Source: Maratus speciosus (lineage: Eukaryota > Arthropoda > Arachnida > Araneae > Salticidae). From it: a stretch of 64,000 nucleotides of DNA. Location: positions 75,598,974-75,662,973 of the forward strand of contig OZ010796.1 in assembly GCA_963932465.1 (NCBI GenBank). Direction: 5' to 3'. The notes beneath the pieces are model-generated. The model did no database searches and was not told where the DNA came from. It saw only the letters and a list, made by a program, of their open reading frames with translations. The position numbers and the translations under genes are program-made. Every line of letters begins with the position of its first letter. The stretch's first letter is position 1. Below, one piece after another: positions 11,365 to 22,583 of the stretch.

Positions 11365-12586
11365 GATCACCTAATCACCTAATACTGATAGATCTTCAAT
11401 TTCTTGAATTTTACTCTCTTCCAAAGCTCGTTTTTTCATACGTAACAACTTCTGAGTATTTCTTCTAATTGTTTTAAAGTGATTTTCACTCTGTCTTGTT
11501 CTGTATTTCAGCATTTTTTCTCTTGTTTCATTCTTTTTCTTAATCAGTTGCCAACACGCATCATCAAACCATTCATTAATTTCCATCCTTTCTTCCTTTC
11601 CAACTACTTTCTCAGCAGTTTTTAATGTGATATTTTTGCATTTAGCCCATTTACTATTGATTATATCTTCCTCATTAAATTTAGCATATTCACTAGTAAT
11701 TCTTTCTGTTAATTTACTTTGATAAACCTTTCTTCTCTGCATGTTTAGTAAATCTTTTGTTTTAAATTTTACTTGTTTAGTTCCTTTTGCATCTCGAAAT
11801 CTTGTAACTCTTTGTCTGTATTTCATAATAACAAGGAAATGATCAGTATCTAAATCCGCACCTCTATAACTTCGTACATCCATAACATCACTAGAATATC
11901 TTCTGTCGATCATAATGTGGTCAATTTGGTTTTTTGTCTTTCCATCAGGAGAAATCTAAATTTCTTTATGTATGTTCTTATGCTCAAAGCATGTTCTACT
12001 TATGATTAAGTTGTTAGAAGCAGCGAAGTCCACAGCCCTTATACCATTTTCATTACACAAATCATGTAAACTAAATTTTCCAATTGTTGGTACAAAAGTG
12101 TATTATTTTCCAATTTTAGCATTAAAATCACCTATTACCATTTTAACATCATGTCTTGATATCTTATCAAATTCAATCTGTAGTGTTTCATAAAGAGTAT
12201 CTTTTTGTTCGTCCTCGATATCTTCCGTGGTGCATGGACACATACTATTGAAATGTAAAAAACTTTGCTCTCAATCTCAAGATACATATTCTTTCATTTA
12301 CATTGTGAAAATCAATAATATTTTCTCTAAGGCACTTTCTCATAATAAATCCAGTACCATGCGTGTTTCTTCTTGTGCTTGCACTATTAAAAATTGTAAA
12401 ATCACCAATATCTCTTATCCCACTCTCCTTCCATCTTACTTCTTGTATGGCCAATATATCCAGTCTATAACTATCCATCTGACTCTGTAGTTGCTTCACT
12501 GCACCAGTTCTGTATAAACTTAAAACATTCCAAGTTCCAATTCTAAAATTCATAATCCGTTTTCCAGTTCCAGTCCGTTTTACCAT
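11365..12586 (-). pseudogene. AP-endonuclease domain of the LINE (broken)
   Basis: This is the target-nicking endonuclease of the LINE. Visible blocks in order are RIGTWNVLSLYR, LDILAIQEVRW (catalytic Glu), GTGFIMRK, then in another frame MVIGDFNAKIG (catalytic Asp/Asn) near 12110-12150, and IDHIMIDRR followed by GADLDTDHFLV (catalytic Asp-His pair) near 11815-11925. The downstream part (11371-11800) is the charged linker to the RT, with the segment INEWFDDACWQLIKKKN. A stop follows the segment ending KFFTFQ at 12245 and further stops or shifts separate 12245 from 11913, so no single frame covers the domain. All catalytic blocks I could check are still present, which suggests fairly recent loss. 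Confidence 0.85.
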
Positions 12587-13189
12587 GAGATCAGTCCATC
12601 TAACATCTGTATTTAAGGGCTTCGCAACGAGGTTTTTTTTCCAGGGTTGTCAGCCTTTCGCCCAACCCCTTTTAGTCGCCTCTTACGACATGCACGGGTT
12701 ACATTGGGACTATTCTTTAATGCCAGTCACCACACGGCGTACAATTACAAATTCATATATTTATTTTACAGAACCCTCTGTGTGCGAGTAATACTCGCAC
12801 TTGACCGTTTATTATTAATGGCATTATTATATCAAAACTAGGTATTTCATGTTTAGAGACCTTAATTTGAGTGCATTGAAGCTCCTTAAAGGGGTGGATT
12901 TTCTAGAGTGATGACCAATGACAAGCGTATATATACAGGGTTGTTATAATTAAAGTTCGCCTATTCAGAAGGCTCTAGAGGCGGTTCTATGGCTCCAAAC
13001 GAAACAAAATTTCAATAGTACGTAGTTGAAGAGATGCGCTCTGCGAAAATCGAAAAAAAAAATTAGTTACGTTTTTCATCAGTTGTGACGCTGCGCCAGT
13101 ATTTAAGGCGATGTTTGCAGATTCATTATATCAATTTCAATCAATCCAGACGAAGCACACAAATTTAAAAGTTTCAACAAACTTCGAGG

Positions 13190-13260
13190 AACTGCGAATT
13201 GTTATAATTAAAGTTCACCTAATCAGACAGCTCTAGAGCCTGACCTATGACTCCAAACAA
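13190..13260 (+). repeat. Extra internal copy of the mariner terminal repeat
   Basis: The sequence GTTATAATTAAAGTTCACCT at about 13200 and the following CTCTAGAGCC...ATGACTCCAAAC repeat the outer left end (12941-12990) with changes. It sits just inside the left arm and has no matching copy inside the right arm, so it is probably a rearranged or nested partial end. Confidence 0.75.
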
Positions 13261-13329
13261 TAGAGAAAAATGAATATAATTTCATGTGATGTAATCTGCA
13301 TCAACAAAAATAAAACATGTGGCTCGGCA

Positions 13330-14440
13330 ACGAGGAAATAACGAAGAATAACATTACGCATGCTCAATGAATCCTCCACCATTTTCAATAACGCATTCCA
13401 TTCTCAGAATTGTGCTTTCTACAGAATTGCGTAAACTGTCCTGTGAGATTGAGCTAATATGAAGTCTAATACTGCCTTTCAGATCAGAGATTGTCTAACA
13501 TCTGTCTTTAGATACAGAATCTTTCAAAAATCGCATGGTGTTAGATCAGGCGATCGTGGTGGCCACTGTTTGAAAATAACGACTTATGATGCGATTTTCT
13601 GTAAAATGGCTTGTTAAGAAAGTCCGAACTGCTCTAGTAATGTGCGGTGGTGCACCGTCTTGCATAAACACGATATTTTGAAGGCAGCCTCGCTGTTGTA
13701 GCTCGGGAATCAGAAAATTTGACAAGATATTGAGATACCTTCTCCCATTTACGGAACATGTAATGGGTCCTGTGGATGTTAGTTCCTCAAAACAATATGG
13801 CCCTATCATAAACGTAGCTATGAAACCGCACCACACCGCTAATTTAGCTGCATGCAGTGAAACTTCTTGGACAACATTAGGATTCTCTTTAGCCCAAATT
13901 CGACAGTTGCGCGTGTTCACTTGTCCGTTTAAAAAAAAAAATGCGCTTCATCAGTCCATAGAATATTCCAGGGCCAAGAATTGTCCACATTCATTCGTGC
14001 AAGAAACTGTAGTGAAAATGATAGCCAACTTTCGGTATCACCCTGTATTAGTTGTTGCACCCTCTGAATCTTGTATGGATAGTAATGCAAAATTTGACGT
14101 ATCACTTTTCTCACAGTGGAAATCGGCACATCGACTTCATTCGCAATAGCTGACACACTCTCATTATCAAATGATGAATGGCTTGCTAAATCCACGGCAG
14201 CAGTAGCAATATCTTCAATGCTAGAAATGTTTACCTTTTTCGTCCTCTGCCAGGAAGAATGTCGAGTTTTCCTATTTCCTCGAACTTTTTAATCATTTTG
14301 TGAACTCCACGATAACGACATTGGTCCACGTCTAACATCTTTTAGTTTCGGAATTCTCGAAGAGCTGCAGCTGCGTTGCTTTTATTTTGATAAAATAAAT
14401 TTACAAGAAGTGCCCTTTTCTTTCAAAGTTGCCATTCTCC
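13330..14440 (-). pseudogene. Mariner transposase, DD41D-like spacing (broken)
   Basis: The DDE transposase cuts and joins element ends. On the minus strand the N-terminal part holds MIKKFEEIGKLDILPGRGRKR and a helix-turn-helix region with VDVPISTVRKVIRQIL. The first catalytic Asp is in ILWTDEAHF, the second in IVFMQDGAPPHI, and the third in PPRSPDLTPCDF, which is reached only after a one-base frameshift near 13565-13575. Counting across the shift gives about 41 residues between the second and third Asp, like the DD41D (Visitor-like) mariner group; this count depends on where the shift is placed. A stop follows CDF directly. The C-terminal LHISSISQDSLR and ILRMECVIENGG segments remain at 13350-13460. 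Confidence 0.88.
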
Positions 14441-14949
14441 ACAAAGCGTAGATTCAAATGCTTTTCAGAAACAATCAACTGTTCCAGTGTCAAAGAAATC
14501 ACAGACACACTTTATCAGCAAGTTTTAAATCGTCAGGTGGTTAGAAGGGTATTTCAAGTTTTCGAAGTTGCGACGTCACTTTGACGTCGTTCGTCGAAAA
14601 TTTGAATAAAATGTGATCTTTTTCAAGCGTTGGGTGAAATTTTGTGATTTTGTGTGCTTCATCTGAATTGACCGAAATTGATATAACGAATCTGAAAAAG
14701 TTTACTTTTACCAACTGTGAAATAAATTTCCTGTATTTTGTTTTTTACAAAATAAAGGAATCTGCAAATATCAGCTTAAATATTGGCGCAGCGCCACCTA
14801 TTGACAAAAATTTTAACTAAAATTTTTTTTCGATTTTCGCAGAGCGCATCTCTTTAACTACGTACTAGTGAAATTTTGTTTCGTTTGTAGCCATAGAACC
14901 GGCTTTAGAGCCTTCTGAATAGGCGAACTTTAATTATAACAACCCTGTA

Positions 14950-15792
14950 TATGTGTCTTCGACAGACATTAGTCTATTTGTAATGATGTTTCCGGGGGGG
15001 GGGGGGATTGCTAATGTGATAATCAAAGTCGAGCGGAAGTGTATCTGTGTGTGTATTTGTTTATCAAATCTTTAACATGACTCATTTGTTTATTATAATA
15101 ACAATATTGCAAATTGTTAGAATGATATTGTTATTAATATTATCATAATCATTTTATTAAAACATGAAAATGATAAGCATAACATTTTTTCAATCGTGTT
15201 TGAGTTGGAATGAATGATCATTTAAGGTGGTGTCATACTATAACATGAGGAGTTAGGTCTTTTCGAGAGGAAGTATAAAGGGGCTTATTTTTAGGAGTTC
15301 TTAATTTTTTTCGAATCGACTTAGAGTAGGAATGGAAATAAGATGGTAAACTAATACACATAATAACATAGAGGGGTAGGTCTTTTCGAAAGAAGTTTGA
15401 GGGGACTAAATTTTTAGGGTGGCTTAATTTTTTTTTCAATCGTCTGGAGAGGTTGATAAGACCATCGCCCCTTTTACTGAAGAAAATGTTTGATGTTGCC
15501 ATCTTTAGGATATAGTTCAAACGTTTGAATGTGCATTGCGCCTGTGACCGTTCAACCGGATTGAAATCGTCTTCTTAGAGGAGAGTTTTTTAATAATAAT
15601 TTAGATCCTGATTTATACTAGAATTTCTTCAACGTATACAATTTTTTGTTTAACTGTTTATATCGATTCTGCGCACGAGATTATGATCTCTTTACCAAGC
15701 TTTGGTTACGAACCCATGAACTACGATTCAAGTTTCATTTTTTTTAACTCAGATGCTACCTATTGTCCAGACCGCGCCCCAACATTTACTAG
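14950..15792. other. Spacer with a two-unit 122-bp tandem duplication
   Basis: No gene seen. The block starting AACATGAGGAGTTAGGTCTT (15242) recurs as AACATAGAGGGGTAGGTCTT (15364), followed in each by a TTTTTAG(G)...TTAATTTTTTT stretch. A G run lies at 14993-15006. Confidence 0.6.
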
Positions 15793-15805
15793 CATACTTA
15801 TGAAC

Positions 15806-15845
15806 GCTCGTGTTGATAATTGGCCGTCATAAACACAAACCAAAC
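15806..15845 (+). repeat. 40-bp 5'-truncated SINE with 13-bp target duplication
   Basis: The insert reads GATAATTGGCCGTCATAAAC with an AAACC-type tail. It is flanked by exact copies of CATACTTATGAAC (15793-15805 and 15846-15858). It is the same SINE family as the copies at 8821 and 57843, here on the plus strand. Confidence 0.88.
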
Positions 15846-15858
15846 CATACTTATGAAC

Positions 15859-17071
15859 ACTATCTTTTTCAATGAACACTATGCCTCCCCCTTTTGATGT
15901 TTTGGAAGTTTATACAATTTCTGTTTCACATTGAAATAGAAGGACTGCTTAAAATTAATTTTAGATATTTCTTTTGTAAGCGATTCATATTTTTTTGATC
16001 GATTACAAGGCTACCAAACGATTTAAATTAAACATTGCTGCTACTAGCATTAATCCTGTTATCTAATTTAAGAATTGTACGTTACTATGCATTTCATTTG
16101 ATTCTCTGAAATTTGAAATAGATTTTCTTCATCGCCTTATCAACAGTTACTCACTATCTTTCACAAACATTCGATAAGTAATCAGCTTTTTAACTGAAAA
16201 TAGCTAATATGTAAATAATGATAACCATTGATCTTAGGAGCGATTAGTTCACTTTTACATAAATTTAAATTTTCAGAAAGAGGATTTATTTAATATTTCA
16301 ATTAACTACGTACATTATTTTTCAACATACCGCAGTAATTTAAGCATATTATTTAATTGCTATCCCGCATATTTTTTTTAAAAGTAGTATAAACATCGAA
16401 GAAATATCTCTTATTTTAATTAACTTTTGATTGCAAACCATTTTGCTTGTTTTTTTTTGTTGTTGTTGTTGTTGTTGTTGTTTTTTGTAAAATAATTTTT
16501 TTGCGAAGTATGCTAATATTAGTTAAACACCAGAAAAAGAAAGTATGCAATATTTGTGAGATTTTTTATTTATTAATTATTTTAAGTACAATCAGCTCAT
16601 AGTTTGTTATTGGGGTAGGTAATTATTTGATGATTCTACATTAGTTCTAATGAATTTTAAAACTACTGCTACACTTCATCTCATTCTTTTGAAGAGTTTA
16701 ATAACTTTACTATGAGTTTAACCTTAGGTTTACCATCTATTTCACTGAAATAATAAAATTAATTTGTAAAACCTTAGAATGATGAATTCAAACTCGTAAC
16801 GTGATTATTCATATTCTTTTTATTTTAGACATTACATAAGTACCTTTTCATTTTTGATTGACTCACTTCCCGTGAACTTTATACACATACTTTTTTATGT
16901 CATATGTTTTTCTGTAATTTTTGCACCAATCATATTACATGATATGCATCATCATTAAAATTTTTTAACATGCGTCCCCTATGATTATATAAAATTGATT
17001 GGAACCAGACTTTTTCATTAGTGTTTGCTTTTCTTTGTATATGCGAAAACATTATTTTCACTTAGGATAAT
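15859..17071. other. AT-rich DNA upstream of the zinc-finger gene
   Basis: No coding similarity. It contains a (GTT)n run at about 16458-16482. No promoter element can be assigned with confidence; nothing shows whether an upstream exon exists. Confidence 0.5.
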
Positions 17072-17509
17072 ATGGGTAGTTATCAAGATGGATATTCTGC
17101 TATGTTAAGTGATGATGTATCAAGTTTGAATAGTCAAACTTTTTCATGAAGATTTAATGGTCAAGACATAGGATTAACAGTACGATCTAAAGTAGAATCC
17201 GTTTCAGATAAGGAAGCGGAATCCTCCTCATCAGAATTGAAGAAACAGAAGCCACCTTATACGTGTACTATTTGCAGCAAGTCTTTTTTACGAAAAGGTA
17301 ATTTAAAACAACATTTGATGATTCATTCAGAAGAAAGACCATTTGTATGTGACATATGTCAAAAAGAATTCTCTAGAAATGCTATTTTGAATCGTCATAA
17401 ATTATCTCATTTTAAGATACCTCCGCGACATAAATGTGATTCATGCGGTGAAGCGTTCTTGAGAAAGTATGACTTATTAAAACACATGAAGATCCACAAG
17501 CCCTCCGAG
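17072..17509 (+). pseudogene. C2H2 zinc-finger gene, 5' part (fingers 1-3), disrupted
   Basis: The frame opens at an ATG (17072, MGSYQDGYSAMLSDD) and is continuous with the finger region except for one in-frame TGA at 17147-17149, just before RFNGQDIG. Three canonical C2H2 fingers follow with C-x2-C-x12-H-x3-H spacing: C-TI-C...H-LMI-H, C-DI-C...H-KLS-H and C-DS-C...H-MKI-H. Such proteins normally bind DNA in the nucleus. A 5-kb hAT-like element interrupts the gene after the codons for KPSE; the fourth finger resumes at 22506 in the same frame. The TGA could be a CGA-to-TGA change. With a stop and an insertion this is a pseudogene as assembled. Without them it would be an intronless protein of about 171 residues. 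The gene's orthologue is not known to me. Confidence 0.88.
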
Positions 17510-17559
17510 CATAGGCGTAGCGTCGGGGGGGCACGGGGGGGCACGTGCCCCCCCAACCT

Positions 17560-18340
17560 TCTGTACCCCGGGCGCCAGAACAGAAAGCGTAGGGGGCGCC
17601 AAATGAAGATTTTTTTTTGTCTTTACATACAAAAATGTATATGTATATATATCGAATTTGCATAAAAATGTCTCGCAGCCGGAAAATCCAAAAGGAAAAC
17701 TGAACCAAATGCATTAAAATTTACAAATATATAAAAAGATTCATCTATAATACAAGACTGCAAATAGGAGAACCACTAACATTTTCCAAGGCCAATAGGT
17801 CAGTCCCTACTCCTCTCTTTTGTGTAAAACTGTCCCTCGCCGATAACCGATTTCCTGGGAGGGGGGGGGGGGAGGGTGCAGAGTCATGTGCCCCGGACAT
17901 CAGAACGAAAGGCGAAAAGGGCGCCAAATGAAGATTTTGTTTGAATGTAACTTTTCTGTTGAAAAGATTCCATGAAGGCTATTCTATTCTTTTTGGAGCT
18001 TTCTTTTTTCTCGTCTTGCTATGGGCGCGACGTCAAATGATTGTCCGGTGCAATAAAATCAAACAGGAGAAGGAGTCAGGGTTTGAAACTATGGGGGGGG
18101 GGGGGGCTGATGGGGCATGTGTTCTGGGCGCCCCGCGCAGGGAACGTCAGATGAAAATTTGGTTTGCCTTTTTACACAATATATATATATGCGTGCGAAA
18201 TTTGTGTAAAAAATATTTTCTACCCGAAAAGTAAAAAAGAAAAGCTTAGTACAGTGCATTAAAAATGTCAAATAGATAAAAAGATTCGCGTACAAGACAG
18301 CAAATGAATAACCCCATTCTTTTTCTTATAATTACTTTTT
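17560..18340 (+). repeat. Duplicated blocks inside the hAT-like element
   Basis: A block beginning GGGCGCCA...ATGAAGATTTT and running through ATTTGCATAAAAA, GTGCATTAAAA-like and AGATAAAAAGATTC sequence appears at about 17590-17770 and again at about 18140-18310. A shorter GGGCGCCAAATGAAGATTTT copy is at 17915-17940. Homopolymer G runs (17857-17872, 18094-18106) separate them. Confidence 0.7.
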
Positions 18341-19139
18341 TACATGCATATCACCATATCTGTCCTTAGAGGAGGCGAGGTAAGGTGACCGACTGGGACA
18401 ATAAAAACCAAGCGGTCGAAAATTCACAAAATAAGAAGTAAAAACTTAATAATTTTGTTGTTGTTGTTGTTTTGAGTCAGACATAAATTTGAAAATTAGC
18501 ATTAAGTTCAGGAAAGTATCTAGACATATCAGCCTATAAATAAGAAGAGTGGTATAAGTGATAATTCCGAAAAACTGATGTAGATAGTACAGGAAGATAT
18601 TTTACAAAACTGGAATTCATTTTTATACCTACAGTAAATCCTGGTTTTTAGTTCCTAAAACAATGTGACTCATATTACTATGACATTAAAGTGCCCCAAT
18701 TGTAATAATTTGTAATGCTATAACAACAGTAAAATCTCGAAAAATGAAATCCGTCTATAATGGAATCGTGTCTTAAATGAAAAAAACTACATGGTTCCAA
18801 CAGAAAGAATACCAACAGTTATACCTCCTAAGACGAAAACCTGTATAAAGCGGAATTATTTCCGCTTCCTTTCAATTTTTCCCCCAGGTTTTAATGAATA
18901 AATATTTGATAAAGCTGGTTATATATTTCAATATTATGTATTTCATTGTTACACATTTTAAATTTTAAAATAAGTCCGCTACTAGAAACTTTCGTAAATT
19001 TCTCTTTGTAAATTTACTTTGCAGAGGAAGGCAGGGGGGGGGGGGGGGGCGCCAAAATCGACGTTTTCCCCGGGTGAAAATATAGCTAGTTTCGGCCCTG
19101 GAAGGAGTGCACAAAGTAAAATGTTTTAGTAAAGCCTTT

Positions 19140-19530
19140 TAAAAGAAAAAAAATAGAGTATAGCATTTGCAGTGGTACAGTAAAAAAAATCTCTCACAGG
19201 GCGCCATCATGGCTAATAAAGTCGCCCCTACCTTTGTCCCCCCCAAAATGATTTTTTCTCTTCTTTTTGCCATTTCTAGGCGTTTTGCCATCCTAGGCGG
19301 AAATTGTAAAATGCAGCTCTGTTCCTTTTGGTGCAATTATTTTTTGCATTACTTTTTGCATTACTTTTGGGGCAATTGTTTTTTGCAACCAACCAAATCC
19401 AGCCTTAGAGAGAGAAGGCGAGCTTGGGCGGCTGCCCGTAATTAAAAAAAAAAAACTCACCCAGGACGCCATCAGCCGCCCCTGCTTTTACCTTCCCAAA
19501 TTACGTTTCTCGTCCTTTTGCCATTTCTAG
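19140..19530 (+). repeat. Tandem-like duplication with GCCATTTCTAGGC motif
   Basis: GGGCGCCATCATGGC...GTCGCCCCTACCTTT...TTTTGCCATTTCTAGGC at 19199-19282 is echoed by GGACGCCATCAGCCGCCCCTGC...TTTTGCCATTTCTAGGC at 19465-19532. The repeated ACTTTTTGCATT and GCAATTGTTTTTTGCA stretch lies between. Frames through this block are not protein-like. Confidence 0.6.
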
Positions 19531-19959
19531 GCTTCTAAAATTCTATCCATAACAATGAAAGGACTTTATATGTCCACATTTTATGCTTCTGCTCAAATCA
19601 GTGAATAAAGAATAGAGTGATTTCTTCAAATGAGAATGCAAGTTATCCAGAAAATGAGGCCCTAATGTTTCAGTTACGAAGTAACTTGGTTCTTCCACAA
19701 TAAAAAATATGTACAGCAACCTGGAAACATAGCAGTAAAAACTTCTTGCAGATCATCCAGGTAACTACTTTCCATCAGGCCTTTCATTTCAAGAGTTTCT
19801 TGGAGAGAAGAATGAAAAGTTTTATTTGAGGGGCAGGGTTAGAAATAACGTGTGGGATATCGCAAATTCCGCACAAAAAAGGAAAATCCCTCATAATAAA
19901 AATATTTGTTTGGATGGAATCTTCCAAATTTATTTCTTGAACAGACATATGATTCGTAT

Positions 19960-21770
19960 GCGATTTTTTTTTTAATTTCGTGAAAGCCACGATTTTTTTT
20001 TCTTCGAGAAATCCACAAAATTAATTCATCAAACATTCGCGAATTTTGCCATTCGGTAACGAAAAAAATAAATAAATAAATAAAATAAAATCGCCGATAT
20101 CAACAATTAGCCTTAGAAAAAAAGAAGTTTTCCATCAGTCGCGAAAAAAATACTTGTAAATTTCGCCTAAAGACTACGGAAAGAAAATCGAAAATTTTGT
20201 CAAACTGTCGCGAACAGAAAAAAAAAAATTACACCCGCGAATTTGGTCAAATAGTCGCGTAAAAAATCAAGAATTTCCTCAGTTAGTCGACAAAAGAAAA
20301 GATCATTTAAAAGAATCGCGAATTTCGTCAAAAATCCCTGAAACAAATACCGAATATCATTTTCGTCAGCCGGTTGTAAAAAAATTCACGAAATTTGGCA
20401 AGGGATCGTGTAAAGAAAATCGTGAATTCCACAAAACAATTGGCGGAAAAAAATGCGAATTTTGGTAATTCGTCGGGGGAAAAAATCGCGAATCTCTTTA
20501 AACGCCCGTGGAAAAATATCTTGAATTTTATCAAAGGTTGTGGAAACAAATGGCGATTTTAGTCCTTCGGTCACGTCCTTCATCACAAATTTCGTCAAAA
20601 GAATATACAAAATATTACGAATTTCGTCAAACGATGAAGAGAAAAAAATTGCAAATTTCGTCAAATGGTCGCGAACAAAAAGACGGCAGGTGTAATTCTG
20701 GGTTAAAAAAAAAAAAAAATCTGGAATTCACAGCAAATTTTCTTAAAAGTTACAGCAGAGGGAGGGAAAGGGGTGGAAATCTCCTCCCGGCGCCAATTAT
20801 GTGTTTTTTCCGCAATCCTTTGACGAAATTCGTATTTCCCGCGATTCTTTTGATAAAATTTGCGATCTCTTTGTGAAATTTGTATTTTTCTCGCGATCCC
20901 TAGACGAAGTTTGCGTTTTTTGCGATCCCTCGAAGAAATTCGCGTTTTTTTTGCGATCCCTTGAAAAAATTCGCTTTTTCTGCGATCTTTTAAAGAAATT
21001 GGCAATTTTTTTCTGTGAACGTTTGTCCAAATTGATTTTTTCGGCAATCATTTGCCGAAATTCGCGATATTTTATTTTCCCGAATTTTTAAAATTTTCGG
21101 AACCGGATGCCTTAAATTTTCGGAAAATTCAGAACAGAATCATCCCTGAAAAGACACGAATTTGATCAAATATTCGCGTAAATAATCGAGAATTTAAACA
21201 AATGATTGCACAAAAAATCAAGGATTTCGTAAGTTGGTTTTGAAAAGAAAATCACGAATTTCGATAAACTATCGTGGGAAAGAATCGCGAATTTCGTCAA
21301 ATGATATCTGAAACAAACAGCGAATACCATCAATCGATCACGGAAAATATATATATCGTGAATTTCGACAAGTGGTGGCGGAAAAAAATCAATTTCGTCA
21401 ATCTGTAGTAGAAAAAGCTGCAAAATTTGGCAAAGGATCGCGGAAAAAATCGCAAAATCTCCTTCAACGATAGTATAAAAAGATCTCGGAAATAAATAGT
21501 TATTTTCGTCAATGGTTTAGGGGGGGGGGGGGGGAAGGATCCCGAATTTTGGAATTCGTCGCGGAAAAAATCGCGAATCTCCTCAAACAACCGTTGTAAA
21601 AGGAAGTTGTTTGGGAAGATGACTTTACAGGCGCTTTGAAGAAAAAGACCGAATATTTTCAGTAAAAATAGTCGCTGAATCCGAAAAAAGTCGCCTACTG
21701 CTTTCTTGAAATAGTCACTTTTTAAAAGTTTTCGCCCTAAAATAGTCGCCATATCCGCCGGATGCTGAAA
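19960..21770. repeat. Minisatellite of ~30-40 bp units, with an inverted middle
   Basis: Many diverged units of the type AATTTCGTCAAA-n-GATCGCG-AAAAAA. From 19960 to about 20700 they run in one orientation, from about 20800 to 21070 as the reverse complement (CCTTTGACGAAATTCG), and from about 21150 to 21770 in the first orientation again. Lys/Arg/Phe-rich frames over this block on both strands are by-products of the repeat. The same unit forms an array at 41400-42110. Confidence 0.85.
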
Positions 21771-21849
21771 ATAGTCGCTAGGTATAGCATTTTAGTAGCA
21801 AGAGGCAGCCCTGCAATTGCATGCTAAGAAAAATTGGAATTTTTGAGAA

Positions 21850-22095
21850 ATTGAGTCGGGCCGGACCAGGCCTGAATTAATTGATTTTTTTTATGGGCCG
21901 AGCTTGTTTTCACTGATTTTTTTTCGAACCGGGCCTGACCATAAACTGTGAAAATATAAACGGGCCGGGCTCGGGTGGAACTTTTAATTTTCACGCCGGC
22001 CGGGAAACTGTGGCCCGTGCAGACCTCTAGTGTTCCCCCCAGGGCCGTGCAAAGAGGGGGCTAAAGGAGCGGTCGCCTCAGGCGCAAAATTTATG
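21850..22095. repeat. GC-rich hAT-type terminal sequences
   Basis: GGGCCGGACCAGGCCTG, GAACCGGGCCTGACC and CGGGCCGGGCTCGGG form a cluster able to pair internally and end in GTGCAGACCTCTA, a sequence common at the ends of small hAT elements. It is followed at 22031 by CAGGGCCGTGCAAAGAGG, which also looks like a hAT terminus. Boundaries are uncertain. Confidence 0.5.
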
Positions 22096-22505
22096 TTGCG
22101 AACCACGGTTTTATTTGTTTATTTATTTAGTTTTTGTCCGCCGATCATTTTCAGGGGAATTTCTTTTCTCTTTCTTGATCCTTTTTTTTTCCTGTCGCAA
22201 AACATCATGAACTGTCTAACAAATAATTGCAATTTTCTCTTATGTTATTTAGTTGGTCTGAATTTCTAAATTAAAATTAAACATTTTAAAGTTCCAAAAT
22301 AAACGCGAAATATTTATTCATATTATAAATATTATAGAATTTATTTATGTTTCTGCACTTTATCGATTTTATTACACTCATTACAAAGAGAAAGATTTTT
22401 TTTATTGGGGGGGGGGCGCAAAATTGAAAATTCGTTAAGGGCGCACTTCTCACGGCTTTGGTGCCCCCCCAAAATTTCTGGTCACGCTACGCCTATGCCT
22501 CCGAG

Positions 22506-22583
22506 CAGGATAAGTGTATGCAGTGTAGTGAAATATTCAATTGCAACTATGATTTTTTGTATCATTTGAAAGCTTCACACTGA
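22506..22583 (+). pseudogene. C2H2 zinc-finger gene, 3' part (finger 4 and stop)
   Basis: Directly after the right target duplication the frame continues QDKCMQCSEIFNC and ends LKASH followed by TGA. This is a fourth C2H2 finger, C-MQ-C-x12-H-x4-H. Splicing out the insert and one duplication copy keeps the frame exactly (438 bases upstream, 78 downstream, both multiples of three). That is strong evidence that the two parts are one interrupted gene. Confidence 0.9.

Larger units (their letters stand above)
9590..12760 (-). mobile_element. Decayed RTE-like non-LTR retrotransposon (LINE)
   Basis: Read on the minus strand this is one retrotransposon with an AP-endonuclease domain followed by a reverse transcriptase, broken by stops and frameshifts. 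The order, the absence of an RNase H domain and motifs such as IDHIMIDRR and YQCGFRKGRSTVDQTF suit the RTE group, whose proteins are often misannotated as craniofacial development protein 2-like. The 5' leader (about 12600-12760) holds the usual stretch that reads RCMS-EATKRGWAKG-QPW with stops. A region beyond the RT (9590-9910) still matches the C-terminal tail, including a RDRKVWRSILREVK-like segment. No target duplication was found. Confidence 0.88.
12936..14947. mobile_element. Tc1/mariner element with TA target duplication
   Basis: The ends are CAGGGTTGTTATAATTAAAG at the left and its exact reverse complement at the right, each flanked by TA (12934-12935 and 14948-14949). The inverted repeats are long, about 200 bases or more: left 12936-13170 matches right 14600-14947 in reverse, with an extra ~60-base segment (about 14705-14765) in the right arm. 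A decayed transposase lies between them on the minus strand. Confidence 0.93.
17510..22497. mobile_element. hAT-like element inserted in the zinc-finger gene
   Basis: The ends are CATAGGCGTAGCG and CGCTACGCCTATG, a 13-base perfect terminal inverted repeat. The flanks are an exact 8-bp duplication, CCTCCGAG (17502-17509 and 22498-22505). Terminal CA...TG-type repeats with GGCGTAGC and an 8-bp duplication are standard for hAT transposons. Both ends are followed inward by G/C runs and GGCGCC-type sequence. No transposase was found inside; the interior is a patchwork of duplicated blocks, G tracts and a long minisatellite, so it is a composite non-autonomous element. Confidence 0.92.

Noticed and set aside
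17412..17714. Minus-strand frame opposite the zinc fingers
   Set aside because: It crosses the insertion border and opposes a well-supported zinc-finger frame.
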